This document shows positions 5,818-5,862 of a DNA stretch of 5,862 nucleotides, piece after piece. How positions within the stretch are numbered: position 1 is the first letter of the stretch; each line of letters opens with the position of its first letter. Made by a program: the position numbers and the translations under genes. This stretch comes from Candidatus Zophobacter franzmannii (GTDB taxonomy: Bacteria; Cloacimonadota; Cloacimonadia; Cloacimonadales; JAFGVF01). The DNA lies in NCBI GenBank assembly GCA_030765245.1, contig JAVCCX010000040.1, positions 1-5,862 on the forward strand, written 5' to 3'. Under the pieces are notes generated by a model that was given only the letters and a program-made list of their open reading frames with translations, had not been told where the DNA came from and did no database searches.

Positions 5818-5862
5818 ATGTCACTGAAACCTGAAGATATTAAATACAAAAAGTTTAAGACA
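5818..5862 (+). CDS. DivIVA-domain protein, N-terminal fragment cut by window edge
   Basis: Only 15 codons are visible. They read MSLKPEDIKYKKFKT, which fits the start of DivIVA-family proteins (MxLTPxDIxxKxF). Family members are coiled-coil proteins that bind curved or septal membrane and organise division or polar growth; some Gram-negative lineages have uncharacterised DivIVA-domain proteins. A strong AAGGAG lies 8 bases upstream, and the gene follows yggT as in the ylmG-divIVA region of Gram-positive bacteria, although ylmH is not between them. The coiled coil and membrane-binding residues lie outside the window, so the call rests on these 15 residues plus context. Confidence 0.68.
   Translation, partial: MSLKPEDIKYKKFKT

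Overview
The window holds a compact bacterial chromosomal segment with two gene clusters facing away from each other across a gap of about 1 kb. Base composition is moderately AT-rich and all genes use the standard code. Two of three short junctions place the Shine-Dalgarno site over the upstream stop codon. The gene set (class II thymidine kinase with a zinc ribbon, then YggT, then a DivIVA-like start) fits a bacterium, but nothing fixes the phylum. The degenerate CGTG-type repeats in the gap are of a kind I associate with uncultured environmental lineages (Cloacimonadota-like, for example); this is a weak hint, not an assignment.

Left part, minus strand, transcribed right to left: glycerol kinase (glpK, 2484-3977), an Est30-like carboxylesterase or monoacylglycerol lipase (1711-2475) and an M17 leucyl aminopeptidase (pepA, 257-1711). 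The first junction is 8 bp. At the second, the lipase stop and the pepA start overlap. The operon closes with a strong hairpin at 215-234. The lipase and kinase make a sensible pair: the esterase could release glycerol from short-chain or monoacyl glycerides, and GlpK traps it as glycerol 3-phosphate. PepA recycles peptides and has no obvious link to this chemistry. Left of the terminator, bases 1-200 contain two clean hairpins and a 56-codon open frame that I cannot identify.

Middle part, 3978-4981: no convincing gene. It contains a possible glpK promoter and a dyad next to the glpK start, a run of hairpins at 4120-4223, three same-orientation copies of a degenerate CGTG/GTGGTTAA repeat at 4321-4514, and an AT-rich leader with a TATAAT box before tdk.

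Right part, plus strand: thymidine kinase (tdk, 4982-5542), a YggT/YlmG-family small membrane protein starting with TTG (5551-5796), and the first 15 codons of a probable DivIVA-domain protein (from 5818, cut by the window edge). These link dTMP salvage to envelope and cell-division functions in one apparent operon.

Most of the window is ordinary housekeeping. The parts that remain unexplained are the left edge and the structured, repeat-bearing gap. I found no CRISPR array, tRNA, rRNA, complete insertion sequence or recognisable defence system.
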